From assembly GCF_001580365.1 (NCBI RefSeq), contig NZ_CP014480.1, forward strand, positions 3,554,289 to 3,618,288: 64,000 nucleotides of DNA, in the 5' to 3' direction. Below, piece after piece: positions 11,472 to 20,020 of the stretch. A program made the position numbers and the translations under genes. The notes beneath the pieces are model-generated. The model was given only the letters and a program-made list of their open reading frames with translations. It made no database searches and was not told the origin of the DNA. The stretch is from Kocuria turfanensis (GTDB lineage: Bacteria > Actinomycetota > Actinomycetes > Actinomycetales > Micrococcaceae). Positions within the stretch are counted from its first letter, which is position 1. Each line of letters starts with the position of its first letter.

Positions 11472-14099
11472 TCACACCCCGGCCGGGGTCCCGCCCGCGG
11501 CGCCCTCGCGCACCGGGATGCGCGGACCGGTCAGCAGCACCGGCCCGGCGCCGGCCTCGGCGGCCGCGCGCTCGGCGTCGGTCGCGGGGCGGCGCTGGCC
11601 GCGCTCGAGCACGTAGTCCTGGGAGTCGTCCGGGGCGGCGTCGTTGACGAAGGAGCGGAAGCGGCGCAGCCGCTCGGGGTCCTTCAGCGTCGCGGCCCAC
11701 TCGTCCTCGTAGCGGTCCACGTGCCGGGCCATCGCGGCCTCGAGCTCCTCGCCGATGCCCAGGGAGTCCTCGACGACGACGGCGCGCGCGTGGTCGATCC
11801 CGCCGTCGAGCTCCTCCTGCCACCGGGCCGTGCGCTGCATCCGGTCCGCGGTGCGGATGTAGTACATGAGGTACCGGTCGATGTATCGGACCAGGGTCTC
11901 GTCGTCCAGACCCTGGGCCAGCAGCTGGGCGTGGGCGGGGTTCGCGCCGCCGTTGCCGCCGGTGTAGAGGTTCCAGCCGTCGGTCGTGGAGATGATGCCC
12001 ACGTCCTTGCCGCGGGCCTCGGCGCACTCGCGGGCGCAGCCCGAGACGCCCATCTTGAACTTGTGGGGCGAGCGCAGCCCCCGGTAGCGCAGCTCCAGCC
12101 GCACGGCCATGCCCACGGAGTCCTGCACCCCGTAGCGGCACCACGTGGAGCCCACGCAGGACTTCACGTTGCGCAGCGCCTTGCCGTAGGCCTGCCCGGA
12201 CTCGAAGCCGGCGTCCACGAGCTCCCGCCAGATCTCCGGCAGCTGCTCGAGCCGGGCCCCGAACATGTCCACGCGCAGGGCCCCGGTGATCTTGGTGTAG
12301 AGCCCGTACTTCCGGGCCACCTCGCCGAGCACGATGAGCTTCTCCGGGGTGATCTCCCCGGCCGGCACGCGCGGGACCACGGAGTACGTGCCGTCCTTCT
12401 GCATGTTGGCCAGCGCCCGGTCGTTGGTGTCCTGCAGGGCGCCCCGGCCGGAGTCGAGCACGTACTCGTCCCGCTGGGAGGCGAGCACGGAGGCGACCAC
12501 GGGCTTGCAGATGTCGCAGCCCAGGCCCGTGCCGAAGCGGGCCACCACCTCGTCCCAGGAGGACAGGTCCAGGGCGCGCACGGCCTCGAAGAGCTCGGCG
12601 CGGGAGAGCTCGAAGTGCTCGCACAGCGCCCTGGAGACCTCCACGCCGGCCTTCGCCAGCTCGAGGTCCAGGGTCTTCTTGAGCATCGGGACGCAGGACC
12701 CGCACTGTGTGCCGGCCCGGGAGCACTTCTTGAGCTCGCCGATCTCGTGCACGCCGCAGGAGATCTGCTCCCGCACGGCCCCGGTCGTGACGTTGTTGCA
12801 GGAGCAGATCACGGCGTCGTCGGGCAGGTCCCCGGCCGGGGCGTCCACGCCGGAGGCGGAGAGGTAGGCGCCGGGCTCACCGGGCAGCTCCCGGCCCAGC
12901 AGCGGGCGAAGGGCGTTGTACGGCTCGGCGTCCCCCACGAACACCCCGCCCAGCAGGGTCCGCGCGTCCTGGGTGACCACGACCTTCTGGTACATCCCGC
13001 GGGCGGGATCCGCGTAGACGACCTCGAGGCAGTCCTCGGTCTCGCCGTAGGCGTCGCCGAAGGACGCCACGTCCACGCCGGAGAGCTTGAGCTTGGTCGC
13101 GGTGTCGAAGCCGTCGAACGTGGAGCGCCCGCCGGCCAGCCGGTCGGCGACGATCTCCGCCATGGTGTTCGCGGGGGCCACGAGCCCCAGGCACTCCCCG
13201 TTCCAGGAGGCGACCTCGCCGATCGCCCACACGTGCTCCGCGGAGGTGCGGCAGGCCTCGTCGATGACCACGCCGCCGCGCGGGGCCGTCGCGACGCCCG
13301 CGTTGAAGGCCAGCCGGTCCCGCGCCCGGATGCCGGTGGCCACGATGACCAGGTCCGCCTCGAGGTCGGCGGAGTCCCGGAACTCGACGGCGCACACCTC
13401 GCCGTCGGACTTGCGCAGCCCCACGCCGGAGGGGCGCTCGCCCAGGTGCAGGCGCACGCCGCGCGCGGTGATGAGGGCGTTGAGGGAGCGGCCGGCGCCC
13501 TCGTCGAGCTGCGCGTTCATCAGCCACTTGCGGGAGTGCACCACCGTGGCCTCCGCACCGAGCTCCTGGAGCCCGCCCGCGGCCTCGAGGCCCAGCAGAC
13601 CGCCGCCGATGACCACGCCGCGCGGGGTGCGCCCGTAGCGGGCGCGCAGCCGCTCGACCTCGGCGCGGATGGCCGCGACGTCGTCGAGGGTGCGGTAGAC
13701 GAAGGCGTGGTGGGCGCCGGGGACGTCCAGGCGCGCGGCGTCGGAGCCGGTGGCGAGGACGAGCTCGTCGTAGCCGGTCACGGTCCCGTCCGCCGCGGCG
13801 ACCGTGCGGGCCGCAGGGTCGATCTCCCGGGCCTTCACGCCCTGGCGCAGGTCCACCCGCGGGTCCTGCCACACCGTGCCCCCGCCCAGGGTGAGGTCGA
13901 CCGCGCCCGCGGGGCCCGTCAGCGCCTTGGACAGCTGGACGCGGTCGTAGGGGACCCACGGCTCGTCGGCGAACACGGTGAGGCGCACGTGGTGGTCCTC
14001 CGCGGACAGCACCGCCTCCGCGAAGCGGTGGGCGGCGGGGCCGCCGCCGACCACGACGACGTGCTGGGGGGACTGCGGGGAGAAGGGGGAGCGCGGCAC
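11472..14099 (-). CDS. nirB: Assimilatory nitrite reductase [NAD(P)H] large subunit
   Basis: 875 residues, normal family length. An N-terminal FAD/NAD(P) oxidoreductase (VVVVGGGPAAHRFAEAVL from about 14) is followed by a BFD-like [2Fe-2S] domain (CSCNN and CSRAGTQCGSC) and the sirohaem/[4Fe-4S] nitrite/sulfite reductase half domain, with Cys-x5-Cys in CVGSTWC and Cys-x3-Cys in CAREC. It reduces nitrite to ammonium in six one-electron steps. The start is GTG 14099 with GGAGG five bases before it. Divergent from nirD across a 226-bp regulatory region, an unusual split since nirB and nirD are often co-directional. No sirohaem synthase is encoded in the window. Confidence 0.95.
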   Translation of the reverse strand: MPRSPFSPQSPQHVVVVGGGPAAHRFAEAVLSAEDHHVRLTVFADEPWVPYDRVQLSKALTGPAGAVDLTLGGGTVWQDPRVDLRQGVKAREIDPAARTVAAADGTVTGYDELVLATGSDAARLDVPGAHHAFVYRTLDDVAAIRAEVERLRARYGRTPRGVVIGGGLLGLEAAGGLQELGAEATVVHSRKWLMNAQLDEGAGRSLNALITARGVRLHLGERPSGVGLRKSDGEVCAVEFRDSADLEADLVIVATGIRARDRLAFNAGVATAPRGGVVIDEACRTSAEHVWAIGEVASWNGECLGLVAPANTMAEIVADRLAGGRSTFDGFDTATKLKLSGVDVASFGDAYGETEDCLEVVYADPARGMYQKVVVTQDARTLLGGVFVGDAEPYNALRPLLGRELPGEPGAYLSASGVDAPAGDLPDDAVICSCNNVTTGAVREQISCGVHEIGELKKCSRAGTQCGSCVPMLKKTLDLELAKAGVEVSRALCEHFELSRAELFEAVRALDLSSWDEVVARFGTGLGCDICKPVVASVLASQRDEYVLDSGRGALQDTNDRALANMQKDGTYSVVPRVPAGEITPEKLIVLGEVARKYGLYTKITGALRVDMFGARLEQLPEIWRELVDAGFESGQAYGKALRNVKSCVGSTWCRYGVQDSVGMAVRLELRYRGLRSPHKFKMGVSGCARECAEARGKDVGIISTTDGWNLYTGGNGGANPAHAQLLAQGLDDETLVRYIDRYLMYYIRTADRMQRTARWQEELDGGIDHARAVVVEDSLGIGEELEAAMARHVDRYEDEWAATLKDPERLRRFRSFVNDAAPDDSQDYVLERGQRRPATDAERAAAEAGAGPVLLTGPRIPVREGAAGGTPAGV

Positions 14100-14223
14100 G
14101 GGGACCTCCGGGAGCTGGCGGGCGGCTGGGGCGTTGCTCCGACTCTAGGGAGACGGGATTGCCCCGCCGTTGCCCGGCCGTTCCGGTCGTCTTTCGCTTC
14201 CCTCACCGGGACCCCGGCTCCGT

Positions 14224-14250
14224 GTGAGCGGGCTTTGACCGGGGCGAAAC
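14224..14250. promoter_or_regulatory. GlnR-box-like element between nirB and nirD
   Basis: GTGAG (14224-14228), TTGAC (14235-14239) and GAAAC (14246-14250) are each spaced by 6 nt. The TTGAC-n6-GAAAC pair matches the actinobacterial GlnR a-b site apart from the first base. Its spacer CGGGGC is identical to one in the narK element. It could serve both divergent promoters. Confidence 0.5.
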
Positions 14251-14283
14251 GGCCCCGGAGCGCGCCCGTCATCCGCCCCGCCT

Positions 14284-14301
14284 AACGTCGAGCACGACGT
14301 T
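14284..14301. promoter_or_regulatory. 18-bp perfect palindrome before nirD
   Basis: AACGTCG-AGCA-CGACGTT, an exact inverted repeat with a 4-nt centre, ends 24 nt before the nirD start and overlaps a -10-like TAACGT (14283-14288). A good operator candidate; the binding protein is unknown. Confidence 0.5.
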
Positions 14302-14325
14302 CCGCCGAGCCGCAGGAGGCCCCTC

Positions 14326-14715
14326 ATGACGACCCCGACCGCGACCGCGACCACGACCGCGGTGGACGCGGCGAGCCGTGCCGCCGGCACCGAGTGGCAC
14401 GACGTGTGCGCCCTGACGGACCTCGAGCCCCTGTGGGGCGAGGCCGCCCGGGTGGCGGGCCGCCAGGTGGCGCTGTACCGGGTGGACGCCACCACCGTGC
14501 TCGCGGCCGACCACCGCGATCCCCGCACCGGGGCCTGCGTCATGGCGCGCGGCATCCTCGGCTCCCGCGGCTCGGCCGTCACGGTCGCCTCGCCGCTGCA
14601 CAAGGAGGTCTACGACCTCGCGACCGGGCGGTGCCTCAGCGGGGACGGTCCCGCCCTGCCGGTGCACCCGGCCGAGGTGCGCGACGGGCGGGTGCTCGTC
14701 GGGCTGCCCCGCTGA
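14326..14715 (+). CDS. nirD: Nitrite reductase small subunit
   Basis: 129 residues of the NirD Rieske-like fold (WHDVCALTDLEPLWGEAARV, GRQVALYRV, ASPLHKEVYDLATGRCLS). The paired Cys-His ligands of true Rieske proteins are absent, as in many NirD proteins, so no [2Fe-2S] centre is expected; it probably stabilises NirB. The start ATG has CAGGAGG eight bases upstream. A Thr/Ala-rich 15-residue leader precedes the conserved fold. Transcribed away from nirB and followed after 48 nt by an unrelated hydrolase with its own promoter. Confidence 0.9.
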   Translation: MTTPTATATTTAVDAASRAAGTEWHDVCALTDLEPLWGEAARVAGRQVALYRVDATTVLAADHRDPRTGACVMARGILGSRGSAVTVASPLHKEVYDLATGRCLSGDGPALPVHPAEVRDGRVLVGLPR

Positions 14716-14751
14716 CGGCACGTCGCCGGGGTTCTCCCAGGTACTCCTTCG

Positions 14752-14763
14752 TAAGATGACCGG
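14752..14763 (+). promoter_or_regulatory. -10 element of a predicted leaderless transcript
   Basis: TAAGAT at 14752-14757 is followed by six bases and then the GTG start of the hydrolase, with no Shine-Dalgarno sequence. Transcription would begin at the start codon. Confidence 0.55.
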
Positions 14764-15801
14764 GTGACACGACAACACCCTCGGAGCGGTCCCCGGTGGA
14801 CCTGGTCCTGGCTGCCGCATGGGCACCGCCACCGCGGCGCGACGTCCCGGGGCGCCCGGCGGCGGCTGCGCCTGCTCGGGGCCGGCGCCCTGGCGCTGGT
14901 GCTCCTGCTCGTCACGACCGTGGCGCTCCTGGTCGGCCGGGACGAGGTGACCCCGGAGGCCGAGGCCCCCGAGACGGTCTCGTGCGCCCGCTACGGCCTC
15001 GACGGCGTCCGGGTCACGGCCCGCGGTCCCGGCGGGCCCACGGACGGGGCCGTGCTGGACGCACGCGTGTTCGGCCCGGGGGAGGAGCGGGAGGACCGCT
15101 TCCAGCTCGAGCACGAGCACGACGGGATCACCAGCTCCTACCACGTCTTCGCCGAGGACCTGGACTGGGACCGGCCGGTGGGCGTCGTGTACCACTTCCA
15201 CGGGGACGGCGCCTTCGAGTACGAGAGCCCCGAGTACACCGCCTCCTGCCTGGCGGAGGTCGCGCGGGAGCACAACATGCTGCTGGTGGTCCCGCGGACC
15301 CCCGATCGTGCGGGGGAGATCACCTGGTGGGAGGAGCGGGACCTCAACGCGCAGTGGTTCCTCTCGCTCGTCGAGGAGCGGCTCGAGCCCGAGTACGACA
15401 TCGACCGCTCCCGCACCTGGCTGACCGGGTACTCCGGCGGGGCCCAGTTCATCAGCCAGGAGCTGCTGGCGGACCACGTGGACCTCGTCCCGGGCGGCGG
15501 CGCGATCATGATGGGCGGCGGACAGGCCCCGGACCGGCCCTCCGCGGAGCCCACCTCCGAGCAGCTGCAGGAGCTGCGCCTGCGCTGGGACGTGGGCACG
15601 GAGGACGACGGGACCGGCCCGCAGGCAGACTTCGACGCCCTGTCCGCGGCGTGGGACGGGCACCACTGGTACGAGGAACAGGGCTTCGAGCGTGCCCGCA
15701 TCCGGTACCGGGACGGCGTGGACCACTTCGGGCTGCCGTACGCCCGCATCCTCCAGCGCGCGCTGAACGCCGCCGAGGAGGACTCCCAGGAGCAGTCCTG
15801 A
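14764..15801 (+). CDS. Membrane-anchored alpha/beta hydrolase (esterase-like)
   Basis: 345 residues. A basic cytoplasmic N-terminus (about 1-37) and one hydrophobic segment (about 38-58) would tether the protein with its catalytic domain outside. The body shows VVYHFHGDGAFEYE (oxyanion-like HFHGDG), the nucleophile elbow GYSGG, and a late Asp/His pair in DGVDHFGLPYA. This fits the PHB depolymerase/esterase branch of alpha/beta hydrolases; the substrate is unknown. GTG start, predicted leaderless. The product could be a secreted lipase or esterase; nothing ties it to the nitrate genes beside it. Confidence 0.7.
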   Translation: MTRQHPRSGPRWTWSWLPHGHRHRGATSRGARRRLRLLGAGALALVLLLVTTVALLVGRDEVTPEAEAPETVSCARYGLDGVRVTARGPGGPTDGAVLDARVFGPGEEREDRFQLEHEHDGITSSYHVFAEDLDWDRPVGVVYHFHGDGAFEYESPEYTASCLAEVAREHNMLLVVPRTPDRAGEITWWEERDLNAQWFLSLVEERLEPEYDIDRSRTWLTGYSGGAQFISQELLADHVDLVPGGGAIMMGGGQAPDRPSAEPTSEQLQELRLRWDVGTEDDGTGPQADFDALSAAWDGHHWYEEQGFERARIRYRDGVDHFGLPYARILQRALNAAEEDSQEQS

Positions 15802-16003
15802 CGTGCCCTTCGCCCCGGATCCTGAGTTCTTCCCCGGCCGGAGGCCCGCTCCGCGTTTGCTCTAGTAAGCTCAGGCGTGCACCAGTGCGCCGCGAGCCCG
15901 TCGTCCACGACAGGCGGGCGCGCGCCGGGCGCCGTGCCGGGGGGCGCGGACGGGGCCGGGAGCGGCACGGGTGCACGAGCCGATCGATCCCTGGGGGAAC
16001 CGC

Positions 16004-17269
16004 ATGTCCGCAGAACGCACGCCGCCGGCCGGGACGGCCACCGCCACCGGTGTCCCGACGGAAGGACCCGGGCGCGACGTCGCCGGGGCCCCCCGGACGA
16101 CCCGCCGCCTCCTCGGCGTCGACGCCGCCCGCGGCCTGGCCCTGTTCGGGATGGTCGCCGTGCACACGCTGCCCTCGTGGGACGAGCAGACGGGCGAGGC
16201 GAACCTGTCCTGGACCCTGTTCGCCGGCCACTCGGCCGCGCTGTTCGCCACCCTGGCCGGCGTGAGCCTGGCCTTCGCCTCCGGCGGGCGCACCCCCCGT
16301 GCCGGGCTGCGGATGACGGCCTCCCGGTGGGCCCTGGCCGCACGGGCGGGGGTGATCGCCCTGGTCGGCTTCCTCCTCGGCTTCCTCGAGCTGCCGGTGA
16401 GCAACATCCTCATCTACTACGGGATGCTCTTCCTGCTCGCCGTGCCCTTCCTGCGCCTGCGGACCCGGTCCCTCCTGGTGTGCGCCGCGCTCTTCGCGCT
16501 CGTCGCGCCCTTCCTCATGCAGTGGTCCATCGACGTGCTGCCCGGCCTCGAGTACGAGAACCCGAGCCTCGTGGACCTGGTCGTCAACCCGGGCACCGTG
16601 CTCTCCCAGCTGCTCCTGACGGGCGTCTACCCCGCACTGCCCTGGATGGCGTTCCTGCTGGCCGGACTCGCCGTGGGACGCACGGACCTCACCAGTCGGA
16701 GGGTCCAGACCCTGCTCGCTTCGGTCGGGGCGGCGGTCGCACTGCTCGTGTGGTCGTCCTCCGCCCTCGCGCTGCGGGTGCTCGGCGGCTACGAGGCCAT
16801 CGCCGAGGGCACGCCCTGGATGGACGAGTCGGAGATCGACGAGGTGCTCGTCTTCGGCGGGGACCCCACGCTGCCCACCGACACCCTGTGGTGGCTGCTG
16901 ATCTCGACCCCGCACACGAACACCCCGTTCTTCCTGGCGCTCAACGTGGGCCTGGCACTGTCCGTCCTCGGCGTCTGCCTGCTCCTGGAGCGCGTGGCCG
17001 GCCGGGTCCTCGCGCCGCTCGCCGCGGCGGGTGCGATGACGTTCACGCTCTACACGGCACACCTGCTCATCCTCTGGCCCGAGTACTACGACCTCGCGCC
17101 CGCCGCGTGGACCGCGGGCCAGATCGTGGCGTTCACGGTGTTCGCCCTGCTGTGGCGGCGGACCCTGGGCCAGGGCCCCTTGGAGAAGGTGGTCACCCGG
17201 TCGACCAAGGCCGTCTCGGGCCGGGTCCTCGCCCGGGGCGGGGACGGGGCACGGCCGCCGGCCACCTGA
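16004..17269 (+). CDS. DUF418/HGSNAT-like membrane acyltransferase (copy 2)
   Basis: 421 residues, a paralog of 3307-4548. It keeps GVDAARGLALFGMVAVH, LFAGHSAALFATLAGVSLAF, NILIYYGMLFLLAVPFL and FLMQWSIDVLPG, and similar hydrophobic spans throughout. Start chosen at ATG 16004, which aligns with the paralog's Met and has a purine-rich GGGGGA upstream; an in-frame GTG at 15971 is the alternative. A -10-like TAAGCT at 15866-15871 would give a leader of about 126 nt; 15802-16003 contains no gene. Unlike copy 1 it has no NRPS partner. Convergent with the mutase gene 12 bp downstream. Confidence 0.8.
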   Translation: MSAERTPPAGTATATGVPTEGPGRDVAGAPRTTRRLLGVDAARGLALFGMVAVHTLPSWDEQTGEANLSWTLFAGHSAALFATLAGVSLAFASGGRTPRAGLRMTASRWALAARAGVIALVGFLLGFLELPVSNILIYYGMLFLLAVPFLRLRTRSLLVCAALFALVAPFLMQWSIDVLPGLEYENPSLVDLVVNPGTVLSQLLLTGVYPALPWMAFLLAGLAVGRTDLTSRRVQTLLASVGAAVALLVWSSSALALRVLGGYEAIAEGTPWMDESEIDEVLVFGGDPTLPTDTLWWLLISTPHTNTPFFLALNVGLALSVLGVCLLLERVAGRVLAPLAAAGAMTFTLYTAHLLILWPEYYDLAPAAWTAGQIVAFTVFALLWRRTLGQGPLEKVVTRSTKAVSGRVLARGGDGARPPAT

Positions 17270-17281
17270 GCCCGTGCGCCG

Positions 17282-19042
17282 TCAGAGACCCAGTGCGGCC
17301 TCGAGCTCGGCGCGGATCCGCTCGAGCCGCTCCTGCGCCTCGGCGCGGGCGGCGGGCAGCGCGGCCCGGCCGGCCACCGGGGCGACCACCTCGAGGTAGC
17401 ACTTGAGCTTCGGCTCCGTCCCGGAGGGGCGCACGATCACCCGGGTGCCGTCCGCGGTCAGCAGGCGCAGGCCCTCGGTGGGCGGCCGCCCCGTCCCCGG
17501 GGCGGCGAGGTCCGCGACCTCGACCACCTCGGAGCCGCCCAGCGCCGCGGGCGGGGCGTCCCGCAGCGCGGCCGCCATGACCGGGATGCGGCTCAGGTCC
17601 GCCACGCGGATGCTCAGCTGGTCGGTCGCGTACAGCCCGTGGGCCAGGGCGAGGTCGTCCAGCACGTCCAGCAGGGTCCGGCCCTGCGCGCGCAGCTCGT
17701 CGGCGAGCACCGCCACCGCCACGGCCGCACTGATCCCGTCCTTGTCCCTGACCACCTCCGGCGCCACGCAGTAGCCCAGCGCCTCTTCGTAGCCGAACGC
17801 GAGCCCCGGGACGCGGGCGATCCACTTGAAGCCGGTCAGGGTCTCCTGGTGCGCGATCCCCGCCGCGGCGGCGATCCGCCCCAGCAGGCGGGAGGAGACG
17901 ACGGAGTTCGCGAACACGGCGCCTTCGCGGCCCGCGCACCGGGCCGCCGCGGCGTGGCCGAGCAGCGCGCCGACCTCGTCGCCGCGCAGCATCCGCCAGC
18001 CCTGCGCCGAATCCTCGATGTCGGCCCCGGGCACCGGGACCGCCACGGCCACCCGGTCCGCGTCGGGGTCGTTGGCCAGGACGAGGTCCGCGCCCACGGC
18101 GCGGGCGGTGGTCAGGGCCAGGTCCAGGGCGCCGGGCTCCTCGGGATTGGGGAACGCGACCGTGGGGAAGTCCGGGTCCGGCTCCGCCTGCTCCGGGACC
18201 ATGTGCACGTCGGCGAGACCGGCCCGCCGCAGGGCCTCCGTCGTCGTGCGCCCGCCCACCCCGTGCAGCGGGGTGAGGACGACCCGCAGGGGACGTCCGG
18301 CGCCCGCGACGGCGGGGACCACGGCGGGGAGCACGGCGTCGAGGTAGTCCTGCTCGACGCTCGCGGGCAGGACGGTCCACCCGTCCTGCGCCCGGGGGAT
18401 GTCCTCGACGGGCCCGACGGCCGCGATCCGCTCGGCGATCATCCGGTCGTGCGGGGCCACGATCTGGCAGCCGCGGGCCTCCGGCTCCACGGCCCGGCCG
18501 CCGAGGTAGACCTTGTAGCCGTTGTCCGCCGGCGGGTTGTGGCTGGCGGTGACCATGACGCCCACCTCCGCCTCGAGGGCCCGCACCGACCACGCCAGGA
18601 CGGGCGTGGGCAGCGGCGCGGGCAGCAGCAGCGTCTCGATGCCGGCGGCCGTGAACACCGCGGCGGTGTCCCGGGCGAAGACCTCGGAGCCGTGCCGCGC
18701 ATCGTAGCCGACCACCGCGCGGGGCCGGACGGAGCCCGCCGCACGGTCCGCCGGGGTCTGCACGGCCAGGACGTGGGCGGCCAGCCCCGCCGCGGCGCGC
18801 AGCACCACCACCCGGTTCATCCGCATCGGCCCGGCGCCCAGGGCCGCCCGCAGCCCGGCGGTGCCGAACTGGAGGGTGCCCGAGAAGCGGTCGGCCAGCT
18901 CCGCCCGTGCTGCGGCGTCACCGGCGGCGGCCGCCTCGACGAGGGCTGCCAGCTCGGCGCGGGTGGCGGGGTCCGGGTCGGCGGCGCCCCACGCGCGCGC
19001 GGCGTCGAGCAGCTGCGGGTCGGTGCGGTGGGCGGTGGTCAT
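17282..19042 (-). CDS. Phosphohexomutase (phosphoglucomutase/phosphomannomutase family)
   Basis: 586 residues, four-domain alpha-D-phosphohexomutase. Visible: the FGTAGLRA entry motif (about 58-65), the phosphoserine loop VTASHNPP, the metal-binding loop ANDPDADRVAV, a sugar-binding GDEVGALLGH and the C-terminal phosphate-binding RPSGTEPKLKCYLEV. It interconverts hexose or pentose 1- and 6(5)-phosphates. Next to purine nucleoside phosphorylase, so use on (deoxy)ribose-1-phosphate is plausible; M. tuberculosis has the same pair (deoD-pmmB). AGGAGG precedes the ATG at 19042. Confidence 0.9.
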   Translation of the reverse strand: MTTAHRTDPQLLDAARAWGAADPDPATRAELAALVEAAAAGDAAARAELADRFSGTLQFGTAGLRAALGAGPMRMNRVVVLRAAAGLAAHVLAVQTPADRAAGSVRPRAVVGYDARHGSEVFARDTAAVFTAAGIETLLLPAPLPTPVLAWSVRALEAEVGVMVTASHNPPADNGYKVYLGGRAVEPEARGCQIVAPHDRMIAERIAAVGPVEDIPRAQDGWTVLPASVEQDYLDAVLPAVVPAVAGAGRPLRVVLTPLHGVGGRTTTEALRRAGLADVHMVPEQAEPDPDFPTVAFPNPEEPGALDLALTTARAVGADLVLANDPDADRVAVAVPVPGADIEDSAQGWRMLRGDEVGALLGHAAAARCAGREGAVFANSVVSSRLLGRIAAAAGIAHQETLTGFKWIARVPGLAFGYEEALGYCVAPEVVRDKDGISAAVAVAVLADELRAQGRTLLDVLDDLALAHGLYATDQLSIRVADLSRIPVMAAALRDAPPAALGGSEVVEVADLAAPGTGRPPTEGLRLLTADGTRVIVRPSGTEPKLKCYLEVVAPVAGRAALPAARAEAQERLERIRAELEAALGL

Positions 19043-19112
19043 GGCGCGGCCTCCTGGGGGCGTCCGGTGCGCCGGGGTGCCGGGCCGGGAACCCGTCCCG
19101 GCCCGGGGCCGG

Positions 19113-19934
19113 TCAGAGCTGGGCGACGATGCGGGCGAGCAGTCCGGAGATCCGGGCGCCCGCGGCGCGCCCGGCCTCGAGGACCTCCTCGTGGGAGAGC
19201 GGGGTCGCGGAGATCCCGGCCGCCTGGTTGGTCACGAGGGAGATCCCGAAGACCTCCATGCCGGCGTGCCGGGCGGCGATGGCCTCCAGGGCGGTCGACA
19301 TCCCGACGAGGTCGGCGCCGAGCACCCCGGCCATCCGCACCTCCGCCGGCGTCTCGTAGTGCGGGCCGGGGAACTGCGCGTAGACCCCCTCGTCGAGGGT
19401 GGGGTCCACCCCGCGGGCCAGCTCGCGCAGCCGCGGGGAGTACAGGTCGGTGAGGTCCACGAACGTGGCACCCTCGAGCGGGGACCGGCCCGTGAGGTTG
19501 AGGTGGTCGCTGATGAGCACCGGGGTGCCGGGGCCCCAGGACGGGTTCAGCCCGCCGCAGCCGTTGGTGAGGATCATGGTGCGCGCCCCGGCGGCGGCCG
19601 CGGTGCGCACGCCGTGGACCACAGGGCGCACGCCCCGGCCCTCGTAGTAGTGGGTGCGGGCGCCGATCACCAGCGCGTGCCGGCCCGCGGCGGTGCGCAC
19701 GGAGCGCAGCGTGCCCACGTGGCCCTCGAGGGCGGGCGGAGTGAAGCCGGGGATCTCCGCGGCCGGGATCTCGGCGACGGTCTCGCCGATCAAATCGGCG
19801 GCCTGGCCCCAGCCGGAGCCGAGGGTCAGGGCGATCTCGTGCGTGTCGACCCCGGTGGCCCGGCGGAGGGCGTCCGCGGCCTCCTGGGCGAGCTCGAAGG
19901 GGTCGGCCCGGTCAGCGCTGTGCTCTGTGTCCAC
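19113..19934 (-). CDS. Purine-nucleoside phosphorylase (trimeric class)
   Basis: 273 residues. LTLGSGWGQ (phosphate-binding Gly/Ser), HYYEG, the purine-binding LTNGCGGLNPSW, VGMSTALEAI and VTNQAAGIS identify trimeric PNP, which splits purine (deoxy)nucleosides with phosphate. The GTG start at 19934 follows a TAGCTT -10-like box by 7 nt (predicted leaderless); upstream in-frame codons would run into the lpdA promoter. The mutase lies 70 bp downstream on the same strand and can take the sugar-1-phosphate product onward. Confidence 0.9.
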   Translation of the reverse strand: MDTEHSADRADPFELAQEAADALRRATGVDTHEIALTLGSGWGQAADLIGETVAEIPAAEIPGFTPPALEGHVGTLRSVRTAAGRHALVIGARTHYYEGRGVRPVVHGVRTAAAAGARTMILTNGCGGLNPSWGPGTPVLISDHLNLTGRSPLEGATFVDLTDLYSPRLRELARGVDPTLDEGVYAQFPGPHYETPAEVRMAGVLGADLVGMSTALEAIAARHAGMEVFGISLVTNQAAGISATPLSHEEVLEAGRAAGARISGLLARIVAQL

Positions 19935-20020
19935 CCGCCCCAAGCTACCGCATGGTCCCGAGCCGTCCGGTGCGGCCGGGCCGGTTCCGCCGCCGGAGCG
20001 GCACCTGCAAGAATGGCCGG
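19935..20020. promoter_or_regulatory. Compact divergent promoter for PNP and lpdA
   Basis: 86 bp between two GTG starts. Minus strand: TAGCTT at 19947-19942, 7 nt from the PNP start. Plus strand: AAGAAT at 20009-20014, 6 nt from the lpdA start. Neither gene has a Shine-Dalgarno sequence, so both transcripts are predicted leaderless. Confidence 0.55.

Noticed and set aside
11424..14285. 953-codon open frame antisense to nirB
   Set aside because: A high-GC shadow: Gly/Val/Ala/His-rich, no domain, and nirB is complete on the other strand.
15877..17406. Alternative open frame over the second acyltransferase
   Set aside because: Arg/Pro-rich translation without family features; the frame from 16004 matches a paralog throughout.
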